From positions 20,143,810 to 20,203,809 of the forward strand of contig CM022673.1 in assembly GCA_012295275.1 (NCBI GenBank): a DNA stretch of 60,000 nucleotides, in the 5' to 3' direction. Position numbers and translations under genes: made by a program. Numbering within the stretch: the first letter of the stretch is position 1; every line of letters starts with the position of its first letter. This DNA is from Chrysomallon squamiferum. Lineage: Eukaryota > Mollusca > Gastropoda > Neomphalida > Peltospiridae. This document shows, piece after piece, positions 35,796 to 49,402 of the stretch. The notes beneath the pieces were generated by a model, which was not told the origin of the DNA, did no database searches, and worked only from the letters and a program-made list of their open reading frames with translations.

Positions 35796-38700
35796 GATAA
35801 AAACTTAAGTAACACGCACTGGACTAATAGTAATTAGAGCTGCTATAGTAGTGGTAAAAGTAGTAGCAGTAGTATTAGTAATGATAGTAATACTGATAGT
35901 ATTACAAGTAGTAGTAACAATAATAAAGGAAGCTGTGGTAATAGTAGCAATACCAGTAATAGCAAAATAAAAAGTTTGTCTGAATCTCATCTTAAAAATA
36001 ATTCATTTTGAAATCTAATCGAAATTTAAACATACACACGTGATAGGGCAGAAAGGAATTATAACTTCACTCCTTTATGTTATATCAAAGTTTCTATAGA
36101 ATTATTTTCTGCTCGAAAGAGCTGTAGGGTTACATGTATGTGAATTTCAGGCGTACTATAATAACTTGCTAATTCCTTTCCAGTTCTGCCTGTTAAACAG
36201 GTATTTGTAGTCGCTCATAGCTGAACGCAGTACACGAACTGACCTTTAACCTAGGCAAACATAATACATATCAGTTATATCTTTTCGAAGTCAGTTAAAA
36301 ATGGCTCTGTTAAATTTTAAAGATTAATAATATCAGTGAAAATAATTTAGTCATTCAGTCTCATATCTGCCATATTATTTACGTTTATCTTACAAGTTCT
36401 GAACTGATAAATCATTTTAGCAAAATCAAAATAAATTTGATCGATAATCTCCACATTTGACAAAATATTATTTTGAAAAGTCATTTTTTAGCATGTTTTT
36501 ATTACATATTTTTCCCTTTATATATTAAAAACATTAGTTTTATTATATAACAATCATTAAAATTATACCAGTATTTAAAAAAATTCACTAACCTTTCTCT
36601 AATATTTTAAGCTATTCTTTTTCTTTTGTGTTCTTGTTATCAAATACACAAATCACACCGACACTTACAGTTTGTCGATTATTAAGGCTAGCTGTATTAA
36701 ACCTGTCAAAAGTTTCTCATGTGTGACAAAGCACGCGATTCTGTTGACGACACAGAATAAATAATTATAATAGTCATTGACGAGCAAATTTCACATAAAA
36801 TATCCTCAGCTGAATAAACTGCTTGTCGACACTATACATTTGAACATGAATTAGCCGTATTAACGATCAGATCCAATACCGGCTTCTACCTATAACTATT
36901 TGGGAAGTCTGGTCGCCATACTAATTCCTTTGACTAGTTCTTAATTTTCAAACTTGAAGACGTGCTTTCAGCAGTTTTCTCTTAACTGATTACAATTTTT
37001 ACATGTCTGTTTAATGTACAATAACTTCAACCTCCATAATAATGCAGCATTAGCATAGTATGAAGACCTCTTTAGAAATTCACACATCTGTATCTGGCAG
37101 TTTAATAATTTATTATAATAGTACCATACAAGGTTGAAAAGCTGATAAAATAATATAAATAGTATTAAAAAAAAATAATAATAAATAAATATAATAAAAA
37201 AAAAAAAAAAAAAAAATAAATAAATAAATACGAAAAATAAATTAATATAAAAGAAAATAAAAAAGAAGAGAAAATTTTTAGTGTCCATATTAAAAAGAAA
37301 ACACTTCCATACTTTTTTCCTGAAAACTGATTAAAATCAAACAATTTAATAAAGCTTAATTTTTTTTTCATACAGAGATAAAAATTAACTCGGAACTGAA
37401 GGTTTTTCAGCTTATTAGTAACAGCTGCTTTGTGGCTTTTCACCGCTCCTCGAGAGCTTCAGTTTACCTATTATGTTTTCTAACAGAAGAGTTTCAGAAA
37501 AAAACACAAAAAAACAGAAGAGTATGAAATACGATTATAGTCAAAATATCATTCATAATTCCGGACAACCGCTTATTGTACAATACTTTGTTGAAATTAA
37601 ATTATAATGTATTAATTCATTTTATTCTTAATCTTCCTCAGTCTTAGATTTTGATTTTTTTTTACTAACCTTATTGTTTTTACACTGAATTCTAAAACGT
37701 GGTTTTAACGCTTGATTTGATTAAGAATGTTTATTATTCTCTACAAACGTGAAGACCTGCTTTCAGCAATTTTCTCTTCAATAAAACTTATCTAATGTTT
37801 AATACAAACATATCTACTATATACAGGCTATATGAAAGTTTACAATGTACAAGTAATGTACCTGGAAAATTAACGTATGCGTATCAACCCAAGATGTCCT
37901 TTAATTTCACAAAACAGTCAATTGCAGTGTTATAGTTATATATTAGAAAAATGTTCAAAGATTAAAAATATGACACAACCACTGAAAGGCGACAGATGCT
38001 CGGCATCCATTGGCCTAATGACTCCAGCACTTAATTTATGGACAAAAAAATAATAATAAAGTGCAGCGGTTCAGATTCTCATATAAATCAATAAACAGAC
38101 CTTTTCCTCATTCTTCATTTACATATTTCGAGGACTAAGAAAACCAAACATATACACACGTAGAGATTTATATGACAGATAAATTTCTTTTAGAAGTAAA
38201 TATAAATTTACTTTTGTTTTTGTCTTCTTATATATTTAGATATGTAGTAAGAGAGAATGAATGTTACTCTTGTTTGTGCTCGCCAACAGTATTATAAACA
38301 ATGCAGACATCAAAGCTCATGTGTTTCTATTCCCGATTTGTCGTGTGGTACAGCGCATGATCTTAAAAGATTTAAAACGTAAAGGTCTTCATGTAAGACT
38401 TAAAACTATCTTCACAAAATTAGAATGACTATTTCTAAAGAACATGCTAATGTTCTACATAAGAACTCTGAAAATTCCATCAAAAGTAAACTAAAATAAC
38501 ATCTAAAAAAGTAGAGCGGGTGTTTATATTATTTTAGAGTATCTGGTTGTTGATTTCTAAATAAATAATTATTTATGTCTGAAGTAAATTATTTCATACA
38601 ACAATAGAATTAAAATATTAGTGTGAGAGTCTTCATTTACAAGTAGGTCCCTGTTTCAGGCAGCAGCAGCCTATGGATACAGACCAAGAGCTTCATAAAT

Positions 38701-39934
38701 ATATTAAATGCATCTGGCAAGCAAGTGTCATATTTAGACTGATAAGACAAAAATGTGCCCAGCATATCTTCATCATGCAGCACTCCTTAATAACCTTAGT
38801 GCACAGGTTAATCATGTTGTTTATTTCTGATATTCATGCCTTCTCGCGAGATGACATCCAGTAATAATATTAACGATACAGTTATTTACTAATATAATGT
38901 TTGAAAATTATTAAAACGCATTTCTTAATGTAAATAAATATATAAAAACGATAAATAAAATAAAATAAAATGAAATAAAAAGCCACTTGAAACAGAAAAT
39001 AAAAATAAAACATATTCAAATACAAGATCTATTTTCGAACATGAAAATTATCAGTTTAATACTCAACGGATTCATTGGCAATGAGAATTTACGCTATGCA
39101 AACAATGTAACATATCATACACTTGGTTACCTTACCATATAATATTACGAGTTAATCTTACTAACCGGACTCTAATTCAATTTCAGACTAGCAAACCCGT
39201 GTCATCTCAGTTTATTCTTTGAAACATTTATACCTTAACAAAAAGATGATATCATAAATGATCCAGAACAAAGTTAATCGAAGCGAAATCACTAACAGAA
39301 AGAAATCAGTTTAAAAAGATTCCATCCAGTTCCTAAAATCAGTAATTCCGGAAATAGGCATATCCTTTGGTAAATGACAGCTGTTTCCTTTCACTTTTAT
39401 CGGTACAAGAAATATGATTCTACTTAGCAATCTGAAACGTGTCCTGTTACCTTAGCTTCAGTATTCCTTTTCAAAAACCTTTTTATTATTATTTTTTTTG
39501 TTCTGGGTATTTTATTAAATTTAGAAATAGATGGATCTCTATTACCTTTATAATATTTCTAAGCCTATGGAAAAATATGTAAACCAGATATCTGTTTCCG
39601 ACGTTAAAATTATTATTATTTTCATAGTATGTGGCTGCTGGTAGGATATTAATTTCTAAAGCACAGCAAATGCTATGAAATTGTTTCTTGTTATGATTCA
39701 ACACGCATTCATAGCCTATTTTACACCACATGATTTAATTTTAGATTGTACAAGGAAAGTAAATTTATCCATACAAATATAAACAAAGATTATAAATACA
39801 GACTTCTGTCTAAAGTGTAAAACGACGACATGTATACATACATATACACACATGCATGAATACAAACATAAATATACATACATATACATGCATACACATA
39901 TACATACTTAGATAAATAGGCCGACCGTCCATCT

Positions 39935-39940
<6 letters not shown>

Positions 39941-40015
<75 letters not shown>
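39941..40015. repeat. (GA)n microsatellite
   Basis: 75 bp of uninterrupted GA; neighbouring 39834-39910 is an imperfect ACAT/ATAC tract. Confidence 0.97.
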
Positions 40016-40020
<5 letters not shown>

Positions 40021-42368
40021 GAAACGTTCATACGTCACAAAATTATTACATGAATAAATTGTTATAAATAAGAAATGAAATAAATAATGAATTCGTAACT
40101 CTAACAGAATGATAGACAGAATAGATAATCAAAGGTAGATACAGTACAGTATGTAAAGTGTGATTTCGATTTTGAAACAAAATATGAATTACACGGTACG
40201 CTATTCTAAACACAAATTAAATACAGCAACGGATTATCTTTGCTGATCTAGTTCACCATTGCTTGTCGATTAAAGAACAAGTATAAACTACATTTTAAAG
40301 TTGTACAAATATATATATATTTATATAATGCTGTTGTGTTGTACGTACGGTGCTTGAAGATGACTGATTCCAGCTGCATTAGAATTAATGATCCATTTTT
40401 GTTACCAGTTATTCAACATTAATATGAAAATTAAAACAAAAAGAAATCTACCTTTCGACTGACAGTAAGGTCTATATATAGGCAGCGGCGAGCTATATGT
40501 TTGTGTCTGAAATAGAGTCGAGATCGATAAAATGCTTTGTTTGGGTTACCTGTGTTGTTAAAGGCGTTGATAATAATATATATGGAATAGACAAATCCGG
40601 CGTACAAAATGTCAGTTTGCCATTCAAAATTCGCTTTAGTACTTTGAATCAGTATTCTGTGCTGTATGTGCGATTTCACGTGAACAAAAACGTGTCTTCT
40701 AACTCAGATTATTGTACACTATGTGTGTTTATTTTAACTTACTGCACTGTAAAGCATATACAGTAGTTAAAGTCATATATTTTTACAGTATTATAGTAAC
40801 ATATGTTAGAAAGTATAATTAAAAAATATATATATATATATATTTTAATTTTATTTTGTAGTGTTAAACAGCTTATATTTATAAATGTAAGCTTTATTAT
40901 TATTACTATTATTATTATCTTGCCTCTCATGCTTTCTAGAATTCAAGAGAAACTAAATTCACGAGAACAGGTCATTATCGAGCAACATTATTATTTTTTT
41001 TCACTTCATCTGGATTCTTTAAATAGTAATTAAAATAAGAGTCAAAATCAGCTTTTTACTAATCTATATATATAATATGTTTTGTCGTCTGTGGAGGACC
41101 AATATATGTTGTGTGTGTGTGACAGTGTGCGTGTGTATGTGTGTGACAGCGTGTGTGTGTGTGTGTGTGTGTGTGTTGATGACAGATAGATAAACAGACA
41201 ACCAGAAATATATCCTGATTTTGGAATATAAGGAGAAAAGCCTGAGAATAGAATCTGCGTCTAAATATGAACTTCCTTTATTTTTCAAATACAGCTTATG
41301 CAGATAGTTTTGAGAATTTTTAATAAAATATTATTAATTACTTTATGCATAAAATACGGTTTGTATAAGCAAAAAAGTCCGAAAACTGTTAGATATTATT
41401 ATTTCTGCTGCTTGGAAAACATTTCGGATTTGTGTTCAGTAATTAAATCGTATTTTCCTTTCACTTAAAAAGAAATAACCAACAACCTACATTTTTATCA
41501 AATAATGCATTTTAATATTATAGCAATAATTTTAGTATAGGATTTTTATTTTTTATTTATTATTTTCTTCCTTCTATTTTTCTCAAACACACGCATGCAC
41601 GCACGTACATATCAGTCGTAGTAAATTTAATGATAGTGGTGGCGACTTTAAAGGTTGTTATAATTATTAGTCATAATAGTTATCGTAGTTGTAGAAATGA
41701 TAGTCATAAAAATGGTAAACAGTAGTTGTAATTTTTTACTATTTTTGTCTGCCTGACAATAAATATTCATGTTTTTTTCCATAAAATTACATAATAACTG
41801 ACTAATATTGCATCATACATTTGAAGTCGTAGAGCACAATAGAAATGTTATGTCATATGTCTGTATCATATTCTTTAAATGAACAGTAATTCCTAGAAAC
41901 ATAATTAATACACTGATTGCAATTTTTACTTAAATACAGTCAAACACAGATAAAATAACTGACTTTATTAACAAATATACGAAGCAATTTTTGTGCTGGC
42001 ATTTTTTAAAGTTATTTTTTTAGTTATTTTTCATTGTCCATTCGGCATTTTGTTTCACTACTGGACAGCTTTTGAATTGTATGTGAAGGTGAAAAAGTCA
42101 CAGGAATAAGAGGATGTTTTTATTAAATCAGAAAACGTTAACCTTTAGTTGATCAGATATATGTCTCGAGTTATCACGTTTAGCAGATGCACCTCTCAGC
42201 TGAGAACACATCAAAACGTAAGTGAAACAGGCTTAGTGTGAAATTCAGATGATTGCTGCTTACAGTATTTCTGCGCATTTTCCTTGGAAAGAGAGTGAAA
42301 GAGCAATTGAGGGATTCAGAGAAATGCTAAATTTATAGAGTGAAAAAGAGACGGAGAAGACAATTTTA

Positions 42369-42413
<45 letters not shown>

Positions 42414-43540
42414 CCCTGAATACAACAAACATGAATGATGTCTCACTGCACCTCAAATTAGAAGAAAAAACAAAAATCAAATAAAAAGCAGAAAAAAATA
42501 ATTAGCGGATACATAATGTTTCAGGGAAAACAAACAAATAAAGAAAAACAAAAGAAAAATCAACCTACCCCAAGAAATGACTTTTATACAAAAGTAACAT
42601 GAAGAAGTAAAGGAATACATTTGGCAAATGTGAAAAGATGGGACTGATAGTCTGACCGACAGAGATTCTTAAATTTTTAAATTAGACAAAGAAAATAGGT
42701 TTTTATTAATATTATTTTTTTGTTGTGGTTGTTGGTGTTGTTTATTTTTCCAAGTACACCTACCAGTAAGAATCCAAACGACTTTCTCATTGAAATCTAG
42801 CTTATAATATGTTCATTAGTATGTTGGTTAGTGAAATAGATCTGAACTAGAGAGCATTCAGATAACATTATCATATTCAATTAATTCTTTTTTAAAATTA
42901 TTTAATATTTGTTGTTATTATTTTGATTTGAGATGAATGGGATAGAAATTAAGAAAGAAGTTCATGTGTATTTAATTTATTTGTACTATTCAAATTAATA
43001 TGATAATTACGGTGTTACCAACAGAAGAATGAATACAAGCTGGTAGGGCAGAGCGCAGTTACATGTAACAGTCCCATATATTGATAATATTTTACGGTCT
43101 GAAAGCCTGGAGTTACCAAAAGCTTTAATGACTTCAGAAAAAAGTATTCATTTATTTAGTTATTCTCATTACTGTTATCATCATTTGATCATATGATTAA
43201 AGAACAACGAATTTTTAGTCTACATTTAAAATGAATTAAAAGGTAATAAAATATTATGAATATAACTATTTTAAGATTCTAAACTAAATATAAGATTAGC
43301 TTATATTAACAAAGATTTTGCATGAAGAAATGGGATATAAAAGGAGGATAAAACTGCTTCACTGATTAAGCTAAGATAACGAAACAACTGAGAATGTTTT
43401 TGAAGAGCCGAATATATTTAGAACGATGCTTCCTTGTTAAATCAATCTAAAATTCAAAAATCGAGAAGTACTTACCTGATTATTAATAAACAGAATTTTA
43501 TATCCAACGTTAAAGTTATTAGTAACTCAGTGTGGTTTGT

Positions 43541-43581
43541 CACTTATATTTTAGGAAGGTATTTCCGTCACAGAATGTTCT
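43541..43581 (-). promoter_or_regulatory. Heat-shock-element pair plus TATA-like box; possible distal promoter of the two-domain sHSP
   Basis: AGAATGTTCT at 43572-43581 is a perfect inverted GAA/TTC pair (nGAAnnTTCn), with another TTC unit 10 bp away (TTTCC). About 20 bp downstream on the minus strand is AAATATAAG (TATA-like, about 43543-43552). A good minus-strand splice donor (CAG|GTAAGT) follows at about 43475. The two-domain sHSP coding exon at 34.5 kb has an acceptor in its 5' UTR and needs such a remote first exon. The roughly 9-kb link is inference. Confidence 0.3.
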
Positions 43582-44974
43582 GGTAAATATGTCAGAAAGT
43601 AATAGAAGGTCAGAGTAAATTGTGAGCGAAGGAAAACTGGTTTTGGATGAGTAACAGAGATAAAATTACTGATAGCTCACGTCTGCCTGAGCTAGCGCAG
43701 ACAAGTCATAGATAACTGGAAGAACCAGAAAACCAAATTCCAGAATCATAACAGAGCTAGCCTGAGTTTTCCATGGTGAGACCCAGTTTTTAATAAAATC
43801 GATGTCAGCTTTGCAAGGAGACTCTATAGAGAAACAAATCTAAATAAGACAAAGAAATGAGTCACTAAATATCGACTGCATAAACAGTTGTTTTCCATGT
43901 TTTAAATTTTCTAACACATTTGTTGTAAAAAAAAAAAAAAAAAAGAGAGAAAAAAAGATAATAAAAAAAGAAAAATAAAAGTCGGGCGATTTGGTTCCTT
44001 TGTGTATTTGGCTGTTTTTGGATTGAATATATATTGATTAGATGGGGAAAGCCGCAACAGTTGTGCCATGACGCCTATGAGCTGGTAGGTGGGTTGGTAT
44101 GAATCATCGTATTGATCAACAGTATTAGAATGGAATGGAATCTCCCTCACCCAGCACTGACTGCTATGCTTAGAATGCCGTATAACGACTGTAAACAAAC
44201 CAAGATATGAAATAAAACTACAGCATAGTCTTTGTGTAATTATTATAAATTAAAATACACCCAAATAAGCAGTTTTGTTGTTGAGTGTAACAGGTCGTCA
44301 TGAAAATGTTAATAATATAATTAAAATTTATCTTACAGGAATCGGCATACGATAAAGGAAATTATACATTCCTACACAAATTTTTCTACCTTTAAAATGT
44401 TTTAAATATATAATATATAGAAAACTGAGTTTCAGTACTATAAAAAGATCAAGAAGTATAAAGGAATAGAAAATTCAGATAAACTTTTTAGTGTATATAT
44501 ATTATATATCTAGATTTTAAAATGCTAGCTTTATTTATCTTTTATATAAAATATACATCCATAAAATTATATTAAATAAATAAATAAATTTATACTTTCA
44601 AATAATTATCAATTAACTATGAAATAAATGTTTAAGAAAGAATATAAATATTGTAACTTAGACAATGAGCCGGTCGCTGAATTTCACTAGATTCTGGTCT
44701 ACTGTGTGTTCTGGCTTCGCATATAATCGCGGACGGAACGCAGTTTGTACAGTTTCATCCTTCTCTATGATCTATCTTTTCTATGTCCCGAAATATGTAG
44801 GAAATAATGTCCTAGAATCGGTGTCACGGGACCCAGCGCAAAAGAGGCGTTAGCTTTCAAGTGCTAACGACCCTACCAAAATACGGCTGGATTCCTATCT
44901 AGGGACTGCGTCTTTAGTGGACCCGCCGATCGTGCAGTTAAGAAACTTTGGCGGTTGATTATTAGTAATATTAC

Positions 44975-45011
<37 letters not shown>

Positions 45012-46526
45012 CATATAGTTATATATATAGTATCAAGTATCACTAGGAACACAAAACAAAACACAATATTTCTATTTTACGGATAATTATTTATTTTACA
45101 CATATATATTTATTCAGTGGTTGAGGACTTGGGAATTGGCGTTAAATGAAATACTATAATTCCTATTTCTTTATATTTCCCTGACGGCTTAGATTAGAAA
45201 TATGTATAAATCAAACTCTCTATACTATAGTCTATGGAGCATATACAGGTTACATCAACTTGATCAAAATGTAAACCAGAGTATATAGAAACAGGAACAC
45301 TATCTTTCCCTGCTTAAATAAAGTTAACGAAAAATATAGTTACCAACATGTTCTATCCTAATAATGGCCGCCAACTCCTTTACAGTCCCACATGTTCCCC
45401 CAGCCTTTTTTTCCAAAACCAACAGGTCTCAACTTAACCATTACACGGTCTTCTATGACGGCAGCGGAGCGTAGCTGATAAAAAATCCCTTTGTCTCTCG
45501 CTAATGACCGTTAACTGCTATGTGATTTCAGTAATAGGATTACTTCTAATTAACGGCACATGTATTAGATGACACATACTCTTAGAAGGGTTTACAGAAA
45601 TGGATAGGTAACATATTTACTTACTTTAATGATACATACCGGTTAATTCCGAGCCGTTAGATGGTATAAAATAAGCTGCACAGGTAAATAGTCATTAATT
45701 TACCTCAATAAAACAACAATATAATTTATTATATTAAGTAAAAAAATAGCTACCAGGGAATTCTACAAGTATGTATAACCTAAATTGGCATCCGTGGTTT
45801 AATAAGTAGGTTAGGACCAATTTTCTAAGTTAAATAAACACAGCAAACAGTACAACTGACTATCACTGTGAAAATTTTCCATAGCTTGATCGAGGCCTTA
45901 GAGTATGGTTAAGGGCCTACTGCGTGAGATAAAAACGGTTTACCGTCATAATCGGTCCCTTTCGTAAATTATGTGATTCGTGTACAACTAATTTGATTCA
46001 TACACCATGAAAAATGTCCTTATGAATGATCTTTATTTATTAGCTCGCATTCAAAAAGATATTCAGTACGCAGAGCATACTTTCACATTCCTATTGTAGA
46101 TGAGTGAATACCCGGCGCAGTGACTCTTAGCTAACTGACAGAGCCGGAAACAAGGCTTAAGTGAGCAAGGCCACTTTTCCCAATGGGCTACAAAGGCTGC
46201 ACAGTTCAGGGGCCCAACATCTAGTGGTTACAGATAGTCAGGACCACAAATGAAAATGAAATTATAATTAATTAAATAAATATCTGTTTTGTATGTCTGT
46301 GTACACAGATAATGTAGTCTACTTCAAATTCGTAAAGAAAAAGAAAGAAAAAGGGCCAAATATTAATTTTGTTTCCTTTCCTGAAACCGGTAACTTGATT
46401 CACTTATCCTTTTATAAAAGATCTGCACTTGAACGATTAATAGCTGTTGTTGGGAAAACAATCCTCTTGTAAAATCTCAACTTAATGAATCGTGAACAGC
46501 AAAAATTGTTCTCTTCTGGTACACCG

Positions 46527-46528
<2 letters not shown>

Positions 46529-46617
<89 letters not shown>

Positions 46618-46820
46618 GTATGTATATATACAAAAAGCAAGACAGAGAGAGAGAGAGAGAATTAGTGAGTTTGAGTTAAAAAGGTAGTCACTCCTATCTG
46701 TATATCTATATGTATGTGCAAGCAAGTACATACATACATACATACATACATACATACATACATACATACATACATACATACATACATACATACATACATA
46801 CACACATACATACATACATG
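46529..46820. repeat. (CT)n and (ACAT)n microsatellites
   Basis: About 87 bp of CT (46529-46615), a short GA run (about 46644-46660), then about 90 bp of ACAT tetranucleotides (46728-46820). Confidence 0.97.
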
Positions 46821-48280
46821 CATACATGCAGTTATTGATAAATTTTCATTATAATATAATGGATATCGTTGCATCTTGAAGATTTTTATGTACTCGACGA
46901 TGGTGATCCCTTTTTAGGAAATGCTCGATCAGTGTTTGGTAATTGAAGGTTTGTGGATTTTTTAAATCTGTATTGCCTCAAGCTACAACTTCACAAACGT
47001 CGTAATAACTCAGTTTGTAACTATTTTACACGGGTTACGCTTGGTGTACGTAAGGGCAGAAATAACGAGATGAATTCCAGTTTCCTGTTAGTGGTGGAGG
47101 TAAATTATATTCGCAAATGCAGGAACTTCACCTCGGTAACATAACCTAGCGTACTGTTTTACGTCATCAGTGACTTTTACAGTTCTGTACACTGTACTCT
47201 GAATTTATTTCAGTACATAAGTACATCACTCTAAATTTTGTAAAAACATTTTTACTCAAGTGCTTTATAAACGTCAACAAAAATATAAAATAACTGCAGC
47301 AAATATTGCATTATCCAATTCGTGTCAGTATAAAAATCAAAACTGATCGAGATTTTAATATTTAAATGCTTCTTCTTTTTTATTCGTTTCATTTTATTTC
47401 CTTTTCTTCAGTATTATTATATCGAATTGTATGAATAATAAAAAGTGACGACAATACACAGATAATGAGAACGATAATATCTACTTTTTAAACTAATAAA
47501 CAAAATATTGTCTGACCTTATTTTTTTCTATCGTAATAATAAAATATGAACATAATGTATAAACATATTTTATTCAAAATTAAACATTACAGTTTGAATT
47601 TGTCATACTACACGAAGGAAAATAATTTGTAACGTTAGTTTTATGAACTACTTAAAAGAAAAAATAATAATATATGTTTCAAAGAAAGCAAAATCAGATA
47701 TTTTAAAGATGGCAGATACAACTAAAAGATAAATTAAACTGTTAAATAATAAGAAACATCATAATAAAAGGATTTATAGGTACCAGCTAAAAACATAAAT
47801 GCAAAAATTAATATTAAATTTCATACAGGCATATAAATAATACAAAATGTATCTTCACCGAAACCCCTTTAAATAAAATTCAAAAGAAGAAGAAGGAAAA
47901 AAAAAGAAAAAAGGAAAGGAAAGAAAAGGAAAAAGAAAAAGAAAGGAATACAAAGAAAAAGATTAAAAGAAGAAGACAAAAATGTATCTGTTCAAACCAT
48001 GAGTCTTTCAAATTTCTCAAATTATTATTCATCAGTTTTATTCATTTCCTTCTGCTTCTCGTATCTGTGATATGTGTACTAAAAACCTACCTAGGTAAAT
48101 TGTGCCGTTCATACTCCAAATATCATTTGTTTCCGGGTAAAAATTAATTCCTTGAACAAGCAAACAAGATCTACGCACTTTTTCACGGACGTCAATTACT
48201 GATAAAATTTTACCAAAAGCGTTTCTAATTTAAAAAGGGCTTGAAAAATTAATTTTAAAAGTCAAGTTGACAAAGGACGT

Positions 48281-49066
48281 CTATGTTGCCAATCGGCTGA
48301 TGGGAAGAATTCGTTCCTTTGGGGCTTCAATGGCGTCTGGGGCTGGTGCCTCAACTGACAGAACTCCATCTTTAGACAGAACAGAACTGAGCAGAAATGG
48401 GTCGATCTTGGAGGGTAGAATATATTGCTTGCTAAATTCACGGTAGATTTTACTTGTTGCAGTCTCTTCGGAATGCTTGGCAGAAACCATCAGCTTATTG
48501 TCCAAAGTTTTCACTGAAATTTCTTCAGGTTTGAATTTCGAACAGTCAAATCGCAGGGAAAGTTTCTTTTTTCCATCCATGTCGGTGACAAAAGGATTTT
48601 CAACTTTTAGCATTTGCGAATCCATTGAACCCATTCCAGATGCGAGACTCATGGCTTTGTCGGATCCAAAAACGGAATCCAAGGCACTACTGCCTATACC
48701 CGTTTGAAAGGCTGAGTCAAAAGATGATTCAAAAGAAGTGTCAGTTTTACCTCCTGATGTTCTTGTGGTTGTGGTTTTAGTGGTGACAGTTTTAGAAATA
48801 GATGACGTAATCTTCTTCGTGGATCCCGGTGATCCTGAAGGTGATTCACTAGTTAATGCACTAAGACTGGGCATTATGCTGGACCCGAACATTCCGCCAT
48901 CCACTGGTGTCAGTTGAAACATTTCTTTTCTTAGCTTCTCCAGCTCCTGGTCAAACTCTCTCCAAAGATCTTCTTCGTTGGCATGCATAGAATTAAAAAG
49001 CTTTTTCTGTCTTTCGAAAAAACTCCATTCTTCTCTTTTCATTGGTACTGGGTGTTCAAGAGGCAT
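48281..49066 (-). CDS. Small heat-shock protein, single alpha-crystallin domain
   Basis: A 261-codon uninterrupted frame. The first ATG in the frame is at 49066 (KM|PLEHPVPMKREEW); upstream codons are open but have no ATG. The N-terminal domain contains WSFFERQ and DLWREFDQELEKLRKEMFQL, followed by a Ser/Thr-rich segment (about 65-130). The alpha-crystallin domain is at about 168-240 (KLSLRFDCSKFKPEEISVK ... GVLSVEAP). The tail carries ILPI, an IxI-type motif that docks neighbouring subunits during oligomer assembly. The tail and N-terminus differ from the 33.4-kb gene, but the SKFKPEEISVK strand matches its first domain. Probably a cytosolic holdase; an unspliced 5' UTR of about 200 nt is likely given the TATA box nearby. 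Confidence 0.95.
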   Translation of the reverse strand: MPLEHPVPMKREEWSFFERQKKLFNSMHANEEDLWREFDQELEKLRKEMFQLTPVDGGMFGSSIMPSLSALTSESPSGSPGSTKKITSSISKTVTTKTTTTRTSGGKTDTSFESSFDSAFQTGIGSSALDSVFGSDKAMSLASGMGSMDSQMLKVENPFVTDMDGKKKLSLRFDCSKFKPEEISVKTLDNKLMVSAKHSEETATSKIYREFSKQYILPSKIDPFLLSSVLSKDGVLSVEAPAPDAIEAPKERILPISRLAT

Positions 49067-49288
49067 CTTTGTCGCTTGTGGTTCAAACAAATAAACCTCT
49101 AACGTAGAACTGCAGTTAAATGTTTGTCTTAAAAACTAATTTTGTCAGAGAAGACGAGAGGTTGTACAAGAAGTCTGCAATCCTAAGCGTGTTCTGTTGT
49201 GATATGCCTCTGTGTTGCAAATGTCTTTATCTGTATACAGTAGCGTCTGCTTCCGAGATAAATACCTGCTCTTGAGGTTCACATCTGT

Positions 49289-49298
49289 TATTTATAGA
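49289..49298 (-). promoter_or_regulatory. TATA box of the single-domain sHSP gene
   Basis: The minus strand reads CTATAAATAA about 225 nt upstream of the ATG, placing transcription start near 49260 and a 5' UTR of about 195 nt. GTTCTTTGAGAAT and GAGAATT at 49321-49345 are imperfect heat-shock-element-like repeats just upstream. Confidence 0.6.
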
Positions 49299-49394
49299 TA
49301 GCTCTATGGTATTCGCGGATGTTCTTTGAGAATATCTAGAGAATTAGTCATTGGAAGAGCTAAAAACAACACAACACAGGGAATTCCTTGCATC

Positions 49395-49402
49395 TGACGT
49401 CA
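49395..49402. promoter_or_regulatory. Perfect cAMP-response element (TGACGTCA)
   Basis: The palindromic octamer lies about 100 bp upstream of the TATA box of the single-domain sHSP gene, a usual position for CREB/ATF binding. That it regulates this gene is inference from position. Confidence 0.45.

Larger units (their letters stand above)
34505..48280. other. Large repeat-rich intergenic region
   Basis: Nearly 14 kb without a convincing protein gene. It contains (A)n at 34697-34731, (AAT)n at 35396-35480, (AC)n(AG)n at 35696-35792, (GA)n at 39941-40015, (TG)n at about 41109-41176 and 42372-42411, (AT)n at about 44977-45009, (CT)n at 46529-46615 and (ACAT)n at 46728-46820. Between 44.66 and 46.25 kb the sequence is less AT-rich and non-repetitive, with no recognised gene. 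Open frames in this region are mostly translations of simple repeats. Confidence 0.5.

Noticed and set aside
36968-37443. Phe/Ile-rich minus-strand frames resembling membrane proteins
   Set aside because: They are readings of A/T-only low-complexity sequence with no start context or splice signals.
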